This document shows, piece after piece, positions 1 through 12,399 of a stretch of 64,000 bases of DNA. The DNA comes from Loxodes magnus (Eukaryota; Ciliophora; Karyorelictea; Loxodida; Loxodidae). Positions within the stretch are counted from its first letter, which is position 1. Every line of letters begins with the position of its first letter. The notes beneath the pieces are model-generated. The model worked only from the letters and a program-made list of their open reading frames with translations. It was not told the origin of the DNA and made no database searches. The DNA is taken from contig CAMPDV010001975.1 of assembly GCA_946699065.1 (NCBI GenBank), positions 16,735 through 80,734 of the forward strand. The letters run 5' to 3'. Both the position numbers and the translations under genes were made by a program.

Positions 1-80
1 TAAAGTAAGAAAAGAAGATAGAATTTCAGTTTTAAGTAGTATGCTTTGAGAAGTAATAAGTATTTAGAAAAGTGAAGTAG
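1..80 (+). repeat. Canonical 80-bp unit of the left array
   Basis: One complete unit, taking the window start as an arbitrary phase. Composition by direct count is A37, T23, G18, C2, so GC is 25% and the GC skew on this strand is +0.8. The only two C residues are in TTTCAG and ATGCTTT. A long purine-dominated stretch spans the end of one unit and the start of the next (GTGAAGAAG then TAAAGTAAGAAAAGAAGATA). The variable sites that define unit types are at unit positions ~11-23 (AAGAAGATAGA, AAGAATATAGA, AAGAAACTAAA or AAGAATAAAGA), ~34-40 (AAGTAG, AAGGAG or AGGAG), ~45-52 (TTTGAGAA or TTTACGAA), ~64-68 (TTAGA or TTTGA) and ~72-82 (GTGAAGAAGTA, GTGAAGTAGTT or GCGAAGAAGTA). Confidence 0.95.
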
Positions 81-3000
81 TTAAGTAAGAATAGAAGATA
101 GAATTTCAGTTTTAAGTAGTATGCTTTGAGAAGTAATAAGTATTTAGAAAAGTGAAGAAGTAAAGTAAGAAAAGAAACTAAAATTTCAGTTTTAAGTAGT
201 TTGCTTTACGAAATAATAAGTATTTAGAAAAGTGAAGAAGTTAAGTAAGAAAAGAAACTAAAATTTCAGTTTTAAGTAGTATGCTTTGAGAAGTAATAAG
301 TATTTTGAAAAGTGAAGAAGTAAAGTAAGAAATGAAGATAGATTTCAGTTTTAAGTAGTATGCTTTGAGAAGTAATAAGTATTTTGAAAAGTGAAGAAGT
401 AAAGTAAGAAAAGAAGATATAATTTCAGTTTTAAGTAGTATGCTTTGAGAAGTAATAAGTATTTAGAAAAGCGAAGAAGTAAAGTAAGAAAAGAAGAAAG
501 AATTTAAGTTTTTAGGAGTATGCTTTGAGAAGTAATAAGTATTTAGAAAAGTGAAGAAATTAAGTAAGAATAGAAGATAGAATTTCAGTTTTAAGTAGTA
601 TGCTTTGAGAAGTAATAAGTATTTAGAAAAGTGAAGAAGTAAAGTAAGAAAAGAAGATAGATTTCAGTTTTAAGTAGTATGCTTTGAGAAGTAATAAGTA
701 TTTAGAAAAGTGAAGAAGTAAAGTAAGAAAAGAAGATAGAATTTCAGTTTTAAGTAGTATGCTTTGAGAAGTAATAAGTATTTAGAAAAGTGAAGAAGTA
801 AAGTAAGAAAAGAATATAGAATTTCAGTTTTAAGTAGTATGCTTTGAGAAGTAATAAGTATTTTGAAAAGTGAAGAAGTAAAGTAAGAAAAGAATATAGA
901 ATTTCAGTTTTAGGAGTATGCTTTACGAAGTTATAAGTATTTAGAAAAGTGAAGTAGTTAAGTAAGAAATGAAGATAGATTTCAGTTTTAAGTAGTATGC
1001 TTTGAGAAGTAATAAGTATTTAGAAAAGTGAAGTAGTTAAGTAAGAAATGAAGATAGATTTCAGTTTTAAGTAGTATGCTTTGAGAAGTAATAAGTATTT
1101 AGAAAAGCGAAGAAGTAAAGTAAGAAAAGAATAAAGATATTAAGTTTTAGGAGTATGCTTTACGAAATAATAAGTATTTAGAAAAGTGAAGAAGTTAAGT
1201 AAGAATAGAAGATAGAATTTCAGTTTTAAGTAGTATGCTTTGAGAAGTAATAAGTATTTAGAAAAGTGAAGAAGTAAAGTAAGAAAAGAAGATGGAATTT
1301 CAGTTTTAGGAGTATGCTTTACGAAGTAATAAGTATTTAGAAAAGTGAAGAAATAAGTATGAATAGAAGATAGAATTTCAGTTTTAAGTAATATGCTTTG
1401 AGAAGTAATAAGTATTTTGAAAAGTGAAGAAATTAAGTAAGAAAAGAAGAAAGAATTTAAGTTTTTAGGAGTATGCTTTACGAAATAATAAGTATTTAGA
1501 AAAGTGAAGTAGTTAAGTAAGAAATGAAGATAGATTTCAGTTTTAAGTAGTATGCTTTGAGAAGTAATAAGTATTTAGAAAAGTGAAGAAGTAAAGTAAG
1601 AAAAGAATATAGATATTAAGTTTTAGGAGTATGCTTTACGAAATAATAAGTATTTAGAAAAGTGAAGAAGTTAAGTAAGAATAGAAGATGGAATATCAGT
1701 TTTTAGGAGTATGCTTTGAGAAGTAATAAGTATTTAGAAAAGTGAAGAAGTTAAGTAAGAAATGAAGATAGATTTCAGTTTTAAGTAGTATGCTTTGAGA
1801 AGTAATAAGTATTTTGAAAAGTGAAGAAGTAAAGTAAGAAAAGAAGATATAATTTCAGTTTTAAGTAGTATGCTTTGAGAAGTAATAAGTATTTAGAAAA
1901 GTGAAGAAGTAAAGTAAGAAAAGAATATAGATATTAAGTTTTAGGAGTATGCTTTACGAAGTAATAAGTATTTAGAAAAGTGAAGAAATAAGTATGAATA
2001 GAAGATAGATATTAAGTTTTAGGAGTATGCTTTACGAAATAATAAGTATTTAGAAAAGTGAAGAAGTTAAGTAAGAATAGAAGATAGAATTTCAGTTTTA
2101 AGTAGTATGCTTTGAGAAGTAATAAGTATTTTGAAAAGTGAAGAAGTAAAGTAAGAATAGAAGATAGAATTTCAGTTTTAAGTAGTATGCTTTACGAAGT
2201 AATAAGTATTTAGAAAAGTGAAGTAGTTAAATAAGAAATGAAGATAGATTTCAGTTTTAAGTAGTATGCTTTGAGAAGTAATAAGTATTTAGAAAAGTGA
2301 AGAAGTAAAGTAAGAAAAGTATATAGATATTAAGTTTTAGGAGTATGCTTTACGAAGTAATAAGTATTTAGAAAAGCGAAGAAGTAAAGTAAGAAAAGAA
2401 GATATAATTTCAGTTTTAAGTAGTATGCTTTGAGAAGTAATAAGTATTTAGAAAAGTGAAGAAGTAAAGTAAGAAAAGAAGATATAATTTCAGTTTTAGG
2501 AGTATGCTTTACGAAGTAATAAGTATTTAGAAAAGTGAAGTAGTTAAGTAAGAATAGAAGATAGAATTTCAGTTTTAAGTAGTATGCTTTGAGAAGTAAT
2601 AAGTATTTAGAAAAGTGAAGTAGTTAAGTAAGAATAGAAGATAGAATTTCAGTTTTAAGTAGTATGCTTTGAGAAGTAATAAGTATTTAGAAAAGTGAAG
2701 AAGTAAAGTAAGAAAAGAAACTAAAATTTCAGTTTTAAGTAGTATGCTTTAGAAGTAATAAGTATTTTGAAAAGTGAAGAAGTAAAGTAAGAAAAGAATA
2801 TATAATTTCAGTTTTAAGTAGTATGCTTTGAGAAGTAATAAGTATTTAGAAAAGTGAAGAAATAAGTATGAATAGAAGATAGAATTTCAGTTTTAGGAGT
2901 ATGCTTTACGAAGTAATAAGTATTTAGAAAAGTGAAGAAGTAAAGTAAGAAAAGAATATATAATTTCAGTTTTAAGTAGTATGCTTTGAGAAGTAATAAG

Positions 3001-4299
3001 TATTTTGAAAAGTGAAGAAGTAAAGTAAGAAAAGAATATAGAATTTCAGTTTTAGGAGTATGCTTTACGAAGTAATAAGTATTTAGAAAAGTGAAGTAGT
3101 TAAGTAAGAAATGAAGATAGATTTCAGTTTTAAGTAGTATGCTTTGAGAAGTAATAAGTATTTAGAAAAGTGAAGAAGTAAAGTAAGAAAAGAATAAAGA
3201 TATTAAGTTTTAGGAGTATGCTTTACGAAGTAATAAGTATTTAGAAAAGTGAAGAAATTAAGTAAGAAAAGAAGATGGAATATCAGTTTTTAGGAGTATG
3301 CTTTGAGAAGTAATAAGTATTTAGAAAAGTGAAGAAGTAAAGTAAGAAAAGAATATAGAATTTCAGTTTTAAGTAGTATGCTTTGAGAAGTAATAAGTAT
3401 TTAGAAAAGTGAAGAAGTAAAGTAAGAAAAGAATATAGAATTTCAATTTTAAGTAGTATGCTTTGAGAAGTAATAAGTATTTAGAAAAGTGAAGAAGTAA
3501 AGTAAGAAAAGAAGATGGAATTTCAGTTTTAGGAGTATGCTTTACGAAATAATAAGTATTTAGAAAAGTGAAGAAGTTAAGTAAGAAAAGAAACTAAAAT
3601 TTCAGTTTTAAGTAGTATGCTTTGAGAAGTAATAAGTATTTAGAAAAGTGAAGAAGTAAAGTAAGAAAAGAAGATAGAATTTCAGTTTTAAGTAGTATGC
3701 TTTGAGAAGTAATAAGTATTTTGAAAAGTGAAGAAGTAAAGTAAGAATAGAAGATAGAATTTCAGTTTTAAGTAGTATGCTTTGAGAAGTAATAAGTATT
3801 TAGAAAAGTGAAGAAGTAAAGTAAGAAAAGAAGATATAATTTCAGTTTTAAGTAGTATGCTTTGAGAAGTAATAAGTATTTAGAAAAGCGAAGAAGTAAA
3901 GTAAGAAAAGAAGAAAGAATTTAAGTTTTTAGGAGTATGCTTTGAGAAGTAATAAGTATTTAGAAAAGTGAAGAAGTAAAGTAAGAAAAGTATATAGATA
4001 TTAAGTTTTAGGAGTATGCTTTACGAAATAATAAGTATTTTGAAAAGTGAAGAAGTAAAGTAAGAAAAGAAGATATAATTTCAGTTTTAAGTAGTATGCT
4101 TTACGAAGTAATAAGTATTTAGAAAAGCGAAGAAGTAAAGTAAGAAAAGAAGATAGAATTTCAGTTTTAAGTAGTATGCTTTGAGAAGTAATAAGTATTT
4201 AGAAAAGTGAAGAAGTAAAGTAAGAAAAGAAACTAAAATTTCAGTTTTAAGTAGTATGCTTTGAGAAGTAATAAGTATTTAGAAAAGTGAAGAAGTAAA

Positions 4300-5725
4300 G
4301 TAAGAAAAGAATATAGAATTTCAGTTTTAGGAGTATGCTTTACGAAGTAATAAGTATTTAGAAAAGTGAAGTAGTTAAGTAAGAATAGAAGATAGAATTT
4401 CAGTTTTAAGTAGTATGCTTTGAGAAGTAATAAGTATTTAGAAAAGTGAAGTAGTTAAGTAAGAATAGAAGAAAGAATTTAAGTTTTAAGTAGTATGCTT
4501 TGAGAAGTAATAAGTATTTAGAAAAGTGAAGAAGTAAAGTAAGAAAAGTATATAGATATTAAGTTTTAGGTAGTATGCTTTAGAAGTAATAAGTATTTTG
4601 AAAAGTGAAGAAGTAAAGTAAGAAAAGAATATATAATTTCAGTTTTAAGTAGTATGCTTTGAGAAGTAATAAGTATTTAGAAAAGTGAAGAAATAAGTAT
4701 GAATAGAAGATAGAATTTCAGTTTTAGGAGTATGCTTTACGAAGTAATAAGTATTTTAAAAAGTGAAGTAGTTAAGTAAGAAATGAAGATAGATTTCAGT
4801 TTTAAGGAGTATGCTTTGAGAAGTAATAAGTATTTAGAAAAGTGAAGAAGTAAAGTAAGAAAAGTATATAGATATTAAGTTTTAGGAGTATGCTTTACGA
4901 AATAATAAGTATTTAGAAAAGTGAAGAAGTTAAGTAAGAATAGAAGATAGAATTTCAGTTTTAAGTAGTATGCTTTGAGAAGTAATAAGTATTTAGAAAA
5001 GTGAAGAAGTAAAGTAAGAAAAGAAACTAAAATTTCAGTTTTAAGTAGTATGCTTTGAGAAGTAATAAGTATTTTAAAAAGTGAAGAAGTAAAGTAAGAA
5101 AAGAAGATAGAATTTCAGTTTTAAGTAGTATGCTTTGAGAAGTAATAAGTATTTTGAAAAGCGAAGAAGTAAAGTAAGAAAAGAATATAGATATTAAGTT
5201 TTAGGAGTATGCTTTACGAAGTAATAAGTATTTAGAAAAGTGAAGAAATAAGTATGAATAGAAGATAGAATTTCAGTTTTAAGTAGTATGCTTTGAGAAG
5301 TAATAAGTATTTAGAAAAGTGAAGAAGTAAAGTAAGAAAAGAATATAGATATTAAGTTTTAGGAGTATGCTTTACGAAGTAATAAGTATTTAGAAAAGTG
5401 AAGAAATTAAGTAAGAAAAGAAGATGGAATATCAGTTTTTAGGAGTATGCTTTGAGAAGTAATAAGTATTTAGAAAAGTGAAGAAGTTAAGTAAGAATAG
5501 AAGATAGAATTTCAGTTTTAAGTAGTATGCTTTGAGAAGTAATAAGTATTTTGAAAAGTGAAGAAGTAAAGTAAGAAAAGAAGATATAATTTCAGTTTTA
5601 AGTAGTATGCTTTGAGAAGTAATAAGTATTTAGAAAAGCGAAGAAGTAAAGTAAGAAAAGAAGAAAGAATTTAAGTTTTTAGGAGTATGCTTTGAGAAGT
5701 AATAAGTATTTAGAAAAGTGAAGAA
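4300..5725 (+). repeat. 1.43-kb higher-order block, copy 1
   Basis: About 18 consecutive 80-bp units whose order of types repeats immediately downstream. AGATAG after AAGAAT at 4,390 matches 5,821 in the next block, an offset of 1,431 bases. The block contains the rare TTTAGAAG unit near 4,577, the TTTTAAAAAG variant near 4,753, a GAAACTAAA unit near 5,024 and a GAAGATGGAATATCAG unit near 5,420. The edges are approximate because they are set by where the unit types stop matching. Confidence 0.82.
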
Positions 5726-5730
5726 GTAAA

Positions 5731-7155
5731 GTAAGAAAAGAATATAGAATTTCAGTTTTAGGAGTATGCTTTACGAAGTAATAAGTATTTAGAAAAGTGA
5801 AGTAGTTAAGTAAGAATAGAAGATAGAATTTCAGTTTTAAGTAGTATGCTTTGAGAAGTAATAAGTATTTAGAAAAGTGAAGTAGTTAAGTAAGAATAGA
5901 AGAAAGAATTTAAGTTTTAAGTAGTATGCTTTGAGAAGTAATAAGTATTTAGAAAAGTGAAGAAGTAAAGTAAGAAAAGTATATAGATATTAAGTTTTAG
6001 GTAGTATGCTTTAGAAGTAATAAGTATTTTGAAAAGTGAAGAAGTAAAGTAAGAAAAGAATATATAATTTCAGTTTTAAGTAGTATGCTTTGAGAAGTAA
6101 TAAGTATTTAGAAAAGCGAAGAAGTAAAGTAAGAAAAGAAGATAGAATTTCAGTTTTAGGAGTATGCTTTACGAAGTAATAAGTATTTTAAAAAGTGAAG
6201 TAGTTAAGTAAGAAATGAAGATAGATTTCAGTTTTAAGGAGTATGCTTTGAGAAGTAATAAGTATTTAGAAAAGTGAAGAAGTAAAGTAAGAAAAGTATA
6301 TAGATATTAAGTTTTAGGAGTATGCTTTACGAAATAATAAGTATTTAGAAAAGTGAAGAAGTTAAGTAAGAATAGAAGATAGAATTTCAGTTTTAAGTAG
6401 TATGCTTTGAGAAGTAATAAGTATTTAGAAAAGTGAAGAAGTAAAGTAAGAAAAGAAACTAAAATTTCAGTTTTAAGTAGTATGCTTTGAGAAGTAATAA
6501 GTATTTTAAAAAGTGAAGAAGTAAAGTAAGAAAAGAAGATAGAATTTCAGTTTTAAGTAGTATGCTTTGAGAAGTAATAAGTATTTTGAAAAGCGAAGAA
6601 GTAAAGTAAGAAAAGAATATAGATATTAAGTTTTAGGAGTATGCTTTACGAAGTAATAAGTATTTAGAAAAGTGAAGAAATAAGTATGAATAGAAGATAG
6701 AATTTCAGTTTTAAGTAGTATGCTTTGAGAAGTAATAAGTATTTAGAAAAGTGAAGAAGTAAAGTAAGAAAAGAATATAGATATTAAGTTTTAGGAGTAT
6801 GCTTTACGAAGTAATAAGTATTTAGAAAAGTGAAGAAATTAAGTAAGAAAAGAAGATGGAATATCAGTTTTTAGGAGTATGCTTTGAGAAGTAATAAGTA
6901 TTTAGAAAAGTGAAGAAGTTAAGTAAGAATAGAAGATAGAATTTCAGTTTTAAGTAGTATGCTTTGAGAAGTAATAAGTATTTTGAAAAGTGAAGAAGTA
7001 AAGTAAGAAAAGAAGATATAATTTCAGTTTTAAGTAGTATGCTTTGAGAAGTAATAAGTATTTAGAAAAGCGAAGAAGTAAAGTAAGAAAAGAAGAAAGA
7101 ATTTAAGTTTTTAGGAGTATGCTTTGAGAAGTAATAAGTATTTAGAAAAGTGAAG
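5731..7155 (+). repeat. 1.43-kb higher-order block, copy 2
   Basis: Tandem copy of the preceding 18-unit block. It matches unit by unit except near 6,110-6,150. There it has GCGAAGAAGTAAAGTAAG where copy 1 (near 4,690) and copy 3 (near 10,570) have GTGAAGAAATAAGTATG. That is a replacement of one unit's flank and suggests gene conversion or unequal exchange after duplication. Past ~7,160 the type order departs from that after copy 1. Confidence 0.82.
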
Positions 7156-7959
7156 AAGTAAAGTAAGAAAAGAAGATGGAATTTCAGTTTTAGGAGTATG
7201 CTTTACGAAATAATAAGTATTTAGAAAAGTGAAGAAGTAAAGTAAGAAAAGAAGATATAATTTCAGTTTTAAGTAGTATGCTTTGAGAAGTAATAAGTAT
7301 TTAGAAAAGCGAAGAAGTAAAGTAAGAAAAGAAGAAAGAATTTAAGTTTTTAGGAGTATGCTTTGAGAAGTAATAAGTATTTTGAAAAGCGAAGAAGTAA
7401 AGTAAGAAAAGAATATAGATATTAAGTTTTAGGAGTATGCTTTACGAAGTAATAAGTATTTAGAAAAGTGAAGAAATAAGTATGAATAGAAGATAGAATA
7501 TCAGTTTTTAGGAGTATGCTTTACGAAATAATAAGTATTTTGAAAAGTGAAGAAGTAAAGTAAGAAAAGAAGATAGATTTCAGTTTTAAGTAGTATGTTT
7601 TGAGAAGTAATAAGTATTTTGAAAAGTGAAGAAGTAAAGTAAGAAAAGAATATAGAATTTCAGTTTTAGGAGTATGCTTTGAGAAGTAATAAGTATTTAG
7701 AAAAGTGAAGAAGTAAAGTAAGAAAAGAAACTAAAATTTCAGTTTTAAGTAGTATGCTTTGAGAAGTAATAAGTATTTAGAAAAGCGAAGAAGTAAAGTA
7801 AGAAAAGAATAAAGATATTAAGTTTTAGGAGTATGCTTTACGAAGTAATAAGTATTTAGAAAAGTGAAGAAATAAGTATGAATAGAAGATATAATTTCAG
7901 TTTTAAGTAGTATGCTTTGAGAAGTAATAAGTATTTTGAAAAGTGAAGAAATTAAGTAA

Positions 7960-8480
7960 GAAAAGAAGAAAGAATTTTATTTTTAAGTAGTATGCTTTGA
8001 GAAGTAATAAGTATTTAGAAAAGTGAAGAAGTAAAGTAAGAAAAGAATATAGATATTAAGTTTTAGGAGTATGCTTTACGAAATAATAAGTATTTAGAAA
8101 AGTGAAGAAGTTAAGTAAGAATAGAAGATAGAATTTCAGTTTTAAGTAGTATGCTTTGAGAAGTAATAAGTATTTAGAAAAGTGAAGTAGTTAAGTAAGA
8201 AATGAAGATAGATTTCAGTTTTAAGTAGTATGCTTTGAGAAGTAATAAGTATTTAGAAAAGCGAAGAAGTAAAGTAAGAAAAGAATAAAGATATTAAGTT
8301 TTAGGAGTATGCTTTACGAAGTAATAAGTATTTAGAAAAGTGAAGAAATAAGTATGAATAGAAGATAGAATTTCAGTTTTAAGTAATATGCTTTGAGAAG
8401 TAATAAGTATTTTGAAAAGTGAAGAAATTAAGTAAGAAAAGAAGAAAGAATTTTATTTTTAAGTAGTATGCTTTGAGAAG
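7960..8480 (+). repeat. 6-unit higher-order repeat marked by TTTTATTTTT units
   Basis: Two units with the unusual AGAATTTTATTTTTAAG, in place of the common AATTTCAGTTTTAAG, begin their marker at 7,975 and 8,451, 476 bases (6 units) apart. A second pair with the same spacing lies near 11,709 (with one T changed to C) and 12,185. Single examples follow at 17,511, 23,791 and 28,878. The marker unit is always preceded by a GAAGAAATTAAG unit, so it is inherited as part of a block. Confidence 0.75.
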
Positions 8481-10180
8481 TAATAAGTATTTAGAAAAGT
8501 GAAGAAGTAAAGTAAGAAAAGAATATAGATATTAAGTTTTAGGAGTATGCTTTACGAAATAATAAGTATTTAGAAAAGTGAAGAAGTTAAGTAAGAATAG
8601 AAGATAGAATTTCAGTTTTAAGTAGTATGCTTTGAGAAGTAATAAGTATTTAGAAAAGTGAAGTAGTTAAGTAAGAAATGAAGATAGATTTCAGTTTTAA
8701 GTAGTATGCTTTGAGAAGTAATAAGTATTTAGAAAAGTGAAGAAGTAAAGTAAGAAAAGAAGATAGAATTTCAGTTTTAAGTAGTATGCTTTGAGAAGTA
8801 ATAAGTATTTAGAAAAGTGAAGAAGTAAAGTAAGAAAAGAATATAGAATTTCAGTTTTAAGTAGTATGCTTTGAGAAGTAATAAGTATTTTGAAAAGTGA
8901 AGAAGTAAAGTAAGAAAAGAATATAGAATTTCAGTTTTAGGAGTATGCTTTACGAAGTTATAAGTATTTAGAAAAGTGAAGTAGTTAAGTAAGAAATGAA
9001 GATAGATTTCAGTTTTAAGTAGTATGCTTTGAGAAGTAATAAGTATTTAGAAAAGTGAAGAAGTAAAGTAAGAAAAGAATATAGATATTAAGTTTTAGGA
9101 GTATGCTTTACGAAGTAATAAGTATTTAGAAAAGTGAAGTAGTTAAGTAAGAAATGAAGATAGATTTCAGTTTTAAGTAGTATGCTTTGAGAAGTAATAA
9201 GTATTTAGAAAAGTGAAGAAGTAAAGTAAGAAAAGAAGATAGAATTTCAGTTTTAAGTAGTATGCTTTGAGAAGTAATAAGTATTTAGAAAAGTGAAGAA
9301 GTAAAGTAAGAAAAGAATATAGAATTTCAGTTTTAAGTAGTATGCTTTGAGAAGTAATAAGTATTTTGAAAAGTGAAGAAGTAAAGTAAGAAAAGAATAT
9401 AGAATTTCAGTTTTAGGAGTATGCTTTACGAAGTTATAAGTATTTAGAAAAGTGAAGTAGTTAAGTAAGAAATGAAGATAGATTTCAGTTTTAAGTAGTA
9501 TGCTTTGAGAAGTAATAAGTATTTAGAAAAGTGAAGTAGTTAAGTAAGAAATGAAGATAGATTTCAGTTTTAAGTAGTATGCTTTGAGAAGTAATAAGTA
9601 TTTAGAAAAGCGAAGAAGTTAAGTAAGAATAGAATAAAGATATTAAGTTTTAGGAGTATGTTTTGAGAAGTAATAAGTATTTTGAAAAGTGAAGAAGTAA
9701 AGTAAGAAAAGAAGATATAATTTCAGTTTTAAGTAGTATGCTTTGAGAAGTAATAAGTATTTAGAAAAGCGAAGAAGTAAAGTAAGAAAAGAAGAAAGAA
9801 TTTAAGTTTTTAGGAGTATGCTTTGAGAAGTAATAAGTATTTAGAAAAGTGAAGAAGTAAAGTAAGAAAAGTATATAGATATTAAGTTTTAGGAGTATGC
9901 TTTACGAAGTAATAAGTATTTTGAAAAGTGAAGAAGTAAAGTAAGAAAAGAAGATATAATTTCAGTTTTAAGTAGTATGCTTTACGAAGTAATAAGTATT
10001 TAGAAAAGCGAAGAAGTAAAGTAAGAAAAGAAGATAGAATTTCAGTTTTAAGTAGTATGCTTTGAGAAGTAATAAGTATTTAGAAAAGTGAAGAAGTAAA
10101 GTAAGAAAAGAAACTAAAATTTCAGTTTTAAGTAGTATGCTTTGAGAAGTAATAAGTATTTATAAAAGTGAAGAAGTAAA

Positions 10181-11360
10181 GTAAGAAAAGAAGATAGAAT
10201 TTCAGTTTTAGGAGTATGCTTTACGAAGTAATAAGTATTTAGAAAAGTGAAGTAGTTAAGTAAGAATAGAAGATAGAATTTCAGTTTTAAGTAGTATGCT
10301 TTGAGAAGTAATAAGTATTTAGAAAAGTGAAGTAGTTAAGTAAGAATAGAAGAAAGAATTTAAGTTTTAAGTAGTATGCTTTGAGAAGTAATAAGTATTT
10401 AGAAAAGTGAAGAAGTAAAGTAAGAAAAGTATATAGATATTAAGTTTTAGGTAGTATGCTTTAGAAGTAATAAGTATTTTGAAAAGTGAAGAAGTAAAGT
10501 AAGAAAAGAATATATAATTTCAGTTTTAAGTAGTATGCTTTGAGAAGTAATAAGTATTTAGAAAAGTGAAGAAATAAGTATGAATAGAAGATAGAATTTC
10601 AGTTTTAGGAGTATGCTTTACGAAGTAATAAGTATTTTAAAAAGTGAAGTAGTTAAGTAAGAAATGAAGATAGATTTCAGTTTTAAGGAGTATGCTTTGA
10701 GAAGTAATAAGTATTTAGAAAAGTGAAGAAGTAAAGTAAGAAAAGTATATAGATATTAAGTTTTAGGAGTATGCTTTACGAAATAATAAGTATTTAGAAA
10801 AGTGAAGAAGTTAAGTAAGAATAGAAGATAGAATTTCAGTTTTAAGTAGTATGCTTTGAGAAGTAATAAGTATTTAGAAAAGTGAAGAAGTAAAGTAAGA
10901 AAAGAAACTAAAATTTCAGTTTTAAGTAGTATGCTTTGAGAAGTAATAAGTATTTTAAAAAGTGAAGAAGTAAAGTAAGAAAAGAAGATAGAATTTCAGT
11001 TTTAAGTAGTATGCTTTGAGAAGTAATAAGTATTTTGAAAAGCGAAGAAGTAAAGTAAGAAAAGAATATAGATATTAAGTTTTAGGAGTATGCTTTACGA
11101 AGTAATAAGTATTTAGAAAAGTGAAGAAATAAGTATGAATAGAAGATAGAATTTCAGTTTTAAGTAGTATGCTTTGAGAAGTAATAAGTATTTAGAAAAG
11201 TGAAGAAGTAAAGTAAGAAAAGAATATAGATATTAAGTTTTAGGAGTATGCTTTACGAAGTAATAAGTATTTAGAAAAGTGAAGAAATTAAGTAAGAAAA
11301 GAAGATGGAATATCAGTTTTTAGGAGTATGCTTTGAGAAGTAATAAGTATTTAGAAAAGT
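10181..11360 (+). repeat. 1.43-kb higher-order block, partial copy 3
   Basis: A shorter, displaced copy of the 18-unit block, about 15 units long, at an offset of ~5,881 from copy 1 and ~4,450 from copy 2. It shares the TTTAGAAG unit (10,457), the TTTTAAAAAG units (near 10,633 and 10,951) and the GAAGATGGAATATCAG unit (near 11,300). It agrees with copy 1, not copy 2, at the GAAATAAGTATG site. It stops matching near 11,360, where TAAAG replaces TTAAG and an AATTATTTGATAAAG unit follows. Confidence 0.78.
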
Positions 11361-11689
11361 GAAGAAGTAAAGTAAGAAAAGAATATATAATTTCAGTTTT
11401 AGGAGTATGCTTTACGAAGTAATAATTATTTGATAAAGTGAAGAAGTAAAGTAAGAAAAGAAGATAGAATTTCAGTTTTAAGTAGTATGCTTTGAGAAGT
11501 AATAAGTATTTAGAAAAGCGAAGAAGTAAAGTAAGAAAAGAATAAAGATATTAAGTTTTAGGAGTATGCTTTACGAAGTAATAAGTATTTAGAAAAGTGA
11601 AGAAGTAAAGTAAGAAAAGAATATAGAATTTCAGTTTTAAGTAATATGCTTTGAGAAGTAATAAGTATTTTGAAAAGTGAAGAAATTAA

Positions 11690-12210
11690 GTAAGAAAAGA
11701 AGAAAGAATCTTATTTTTAAGTAGTATGCTTTGAGAAGTAATAAGTATTTAGAAAAGTGAAGAAGTAAAGTAAGAAAAGAATATAGATATTAAGTTTTAG
11801 GAGTATGCTTTACGAAATAATAAGTATTTAGAAAAGTGAAGAAGTTAAGTAAGAATAGAAGATAGAATTTCAGTTTTAAGTAGTATGCTTTGAGAAGTAA
11901 TAAGTATTTAGAAAAGTGAAGTAGTTAAGTAAGAAATGAAGATAGATTTCAGTTTTAAGTAGTATGCTTTGAGAAGTAATAAGTATTTAGAAAAGCGAAG
12001 AAGTAAAGTAAGAAAAGAATAAAGATATTAAGTTTTAGGAGTATGCTTTACGAAGTAATAAGTATTTAGAAAAGTGAAGAAATAAGTATGAATAGAAGAT
12101 AGAATTTCAGTTTTAAGTAATATGCTTTGAGAAGTAATAAGTATTTTGAAAAGTGAAGAAATTAAGTAAGAAAAGAAGAAAGAATTTTATTTTTAAGTAG
12201 TATGCTTTGA
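11690..12210 (+). repeat. Second copy of the 6-unit TTTTATTTTT higher-order repeat
   Basis: A displaced copy of the pair of marker units at 7,975 and 8,451. The first marker unit here reads AGAATCTTATTTTT (near 11,709) and the second AGAATTTTATTTTT (12,185), again 476 bases apart. The T-to-C change is private to this copy, so it arose after the block was copied. Confidence 0.72.
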
Positions 12211-12399
12211 GAAGTAATAAGTATTTAGAAAAGTGAAGAAGTAAAGTAAGAAAAGAATATAGATATTAAGTTTTAGGAGTATGCTTTACGAAATAATAAG
12301 TATTTAGAAAAGTGAAGAAGTTAAGTAAGAATAGAAGATAGAATTTCAGTTTTAAGTAGTATGCTTTGAGAAGTAATAAGTATTTAGAAAAGTGAAGAA

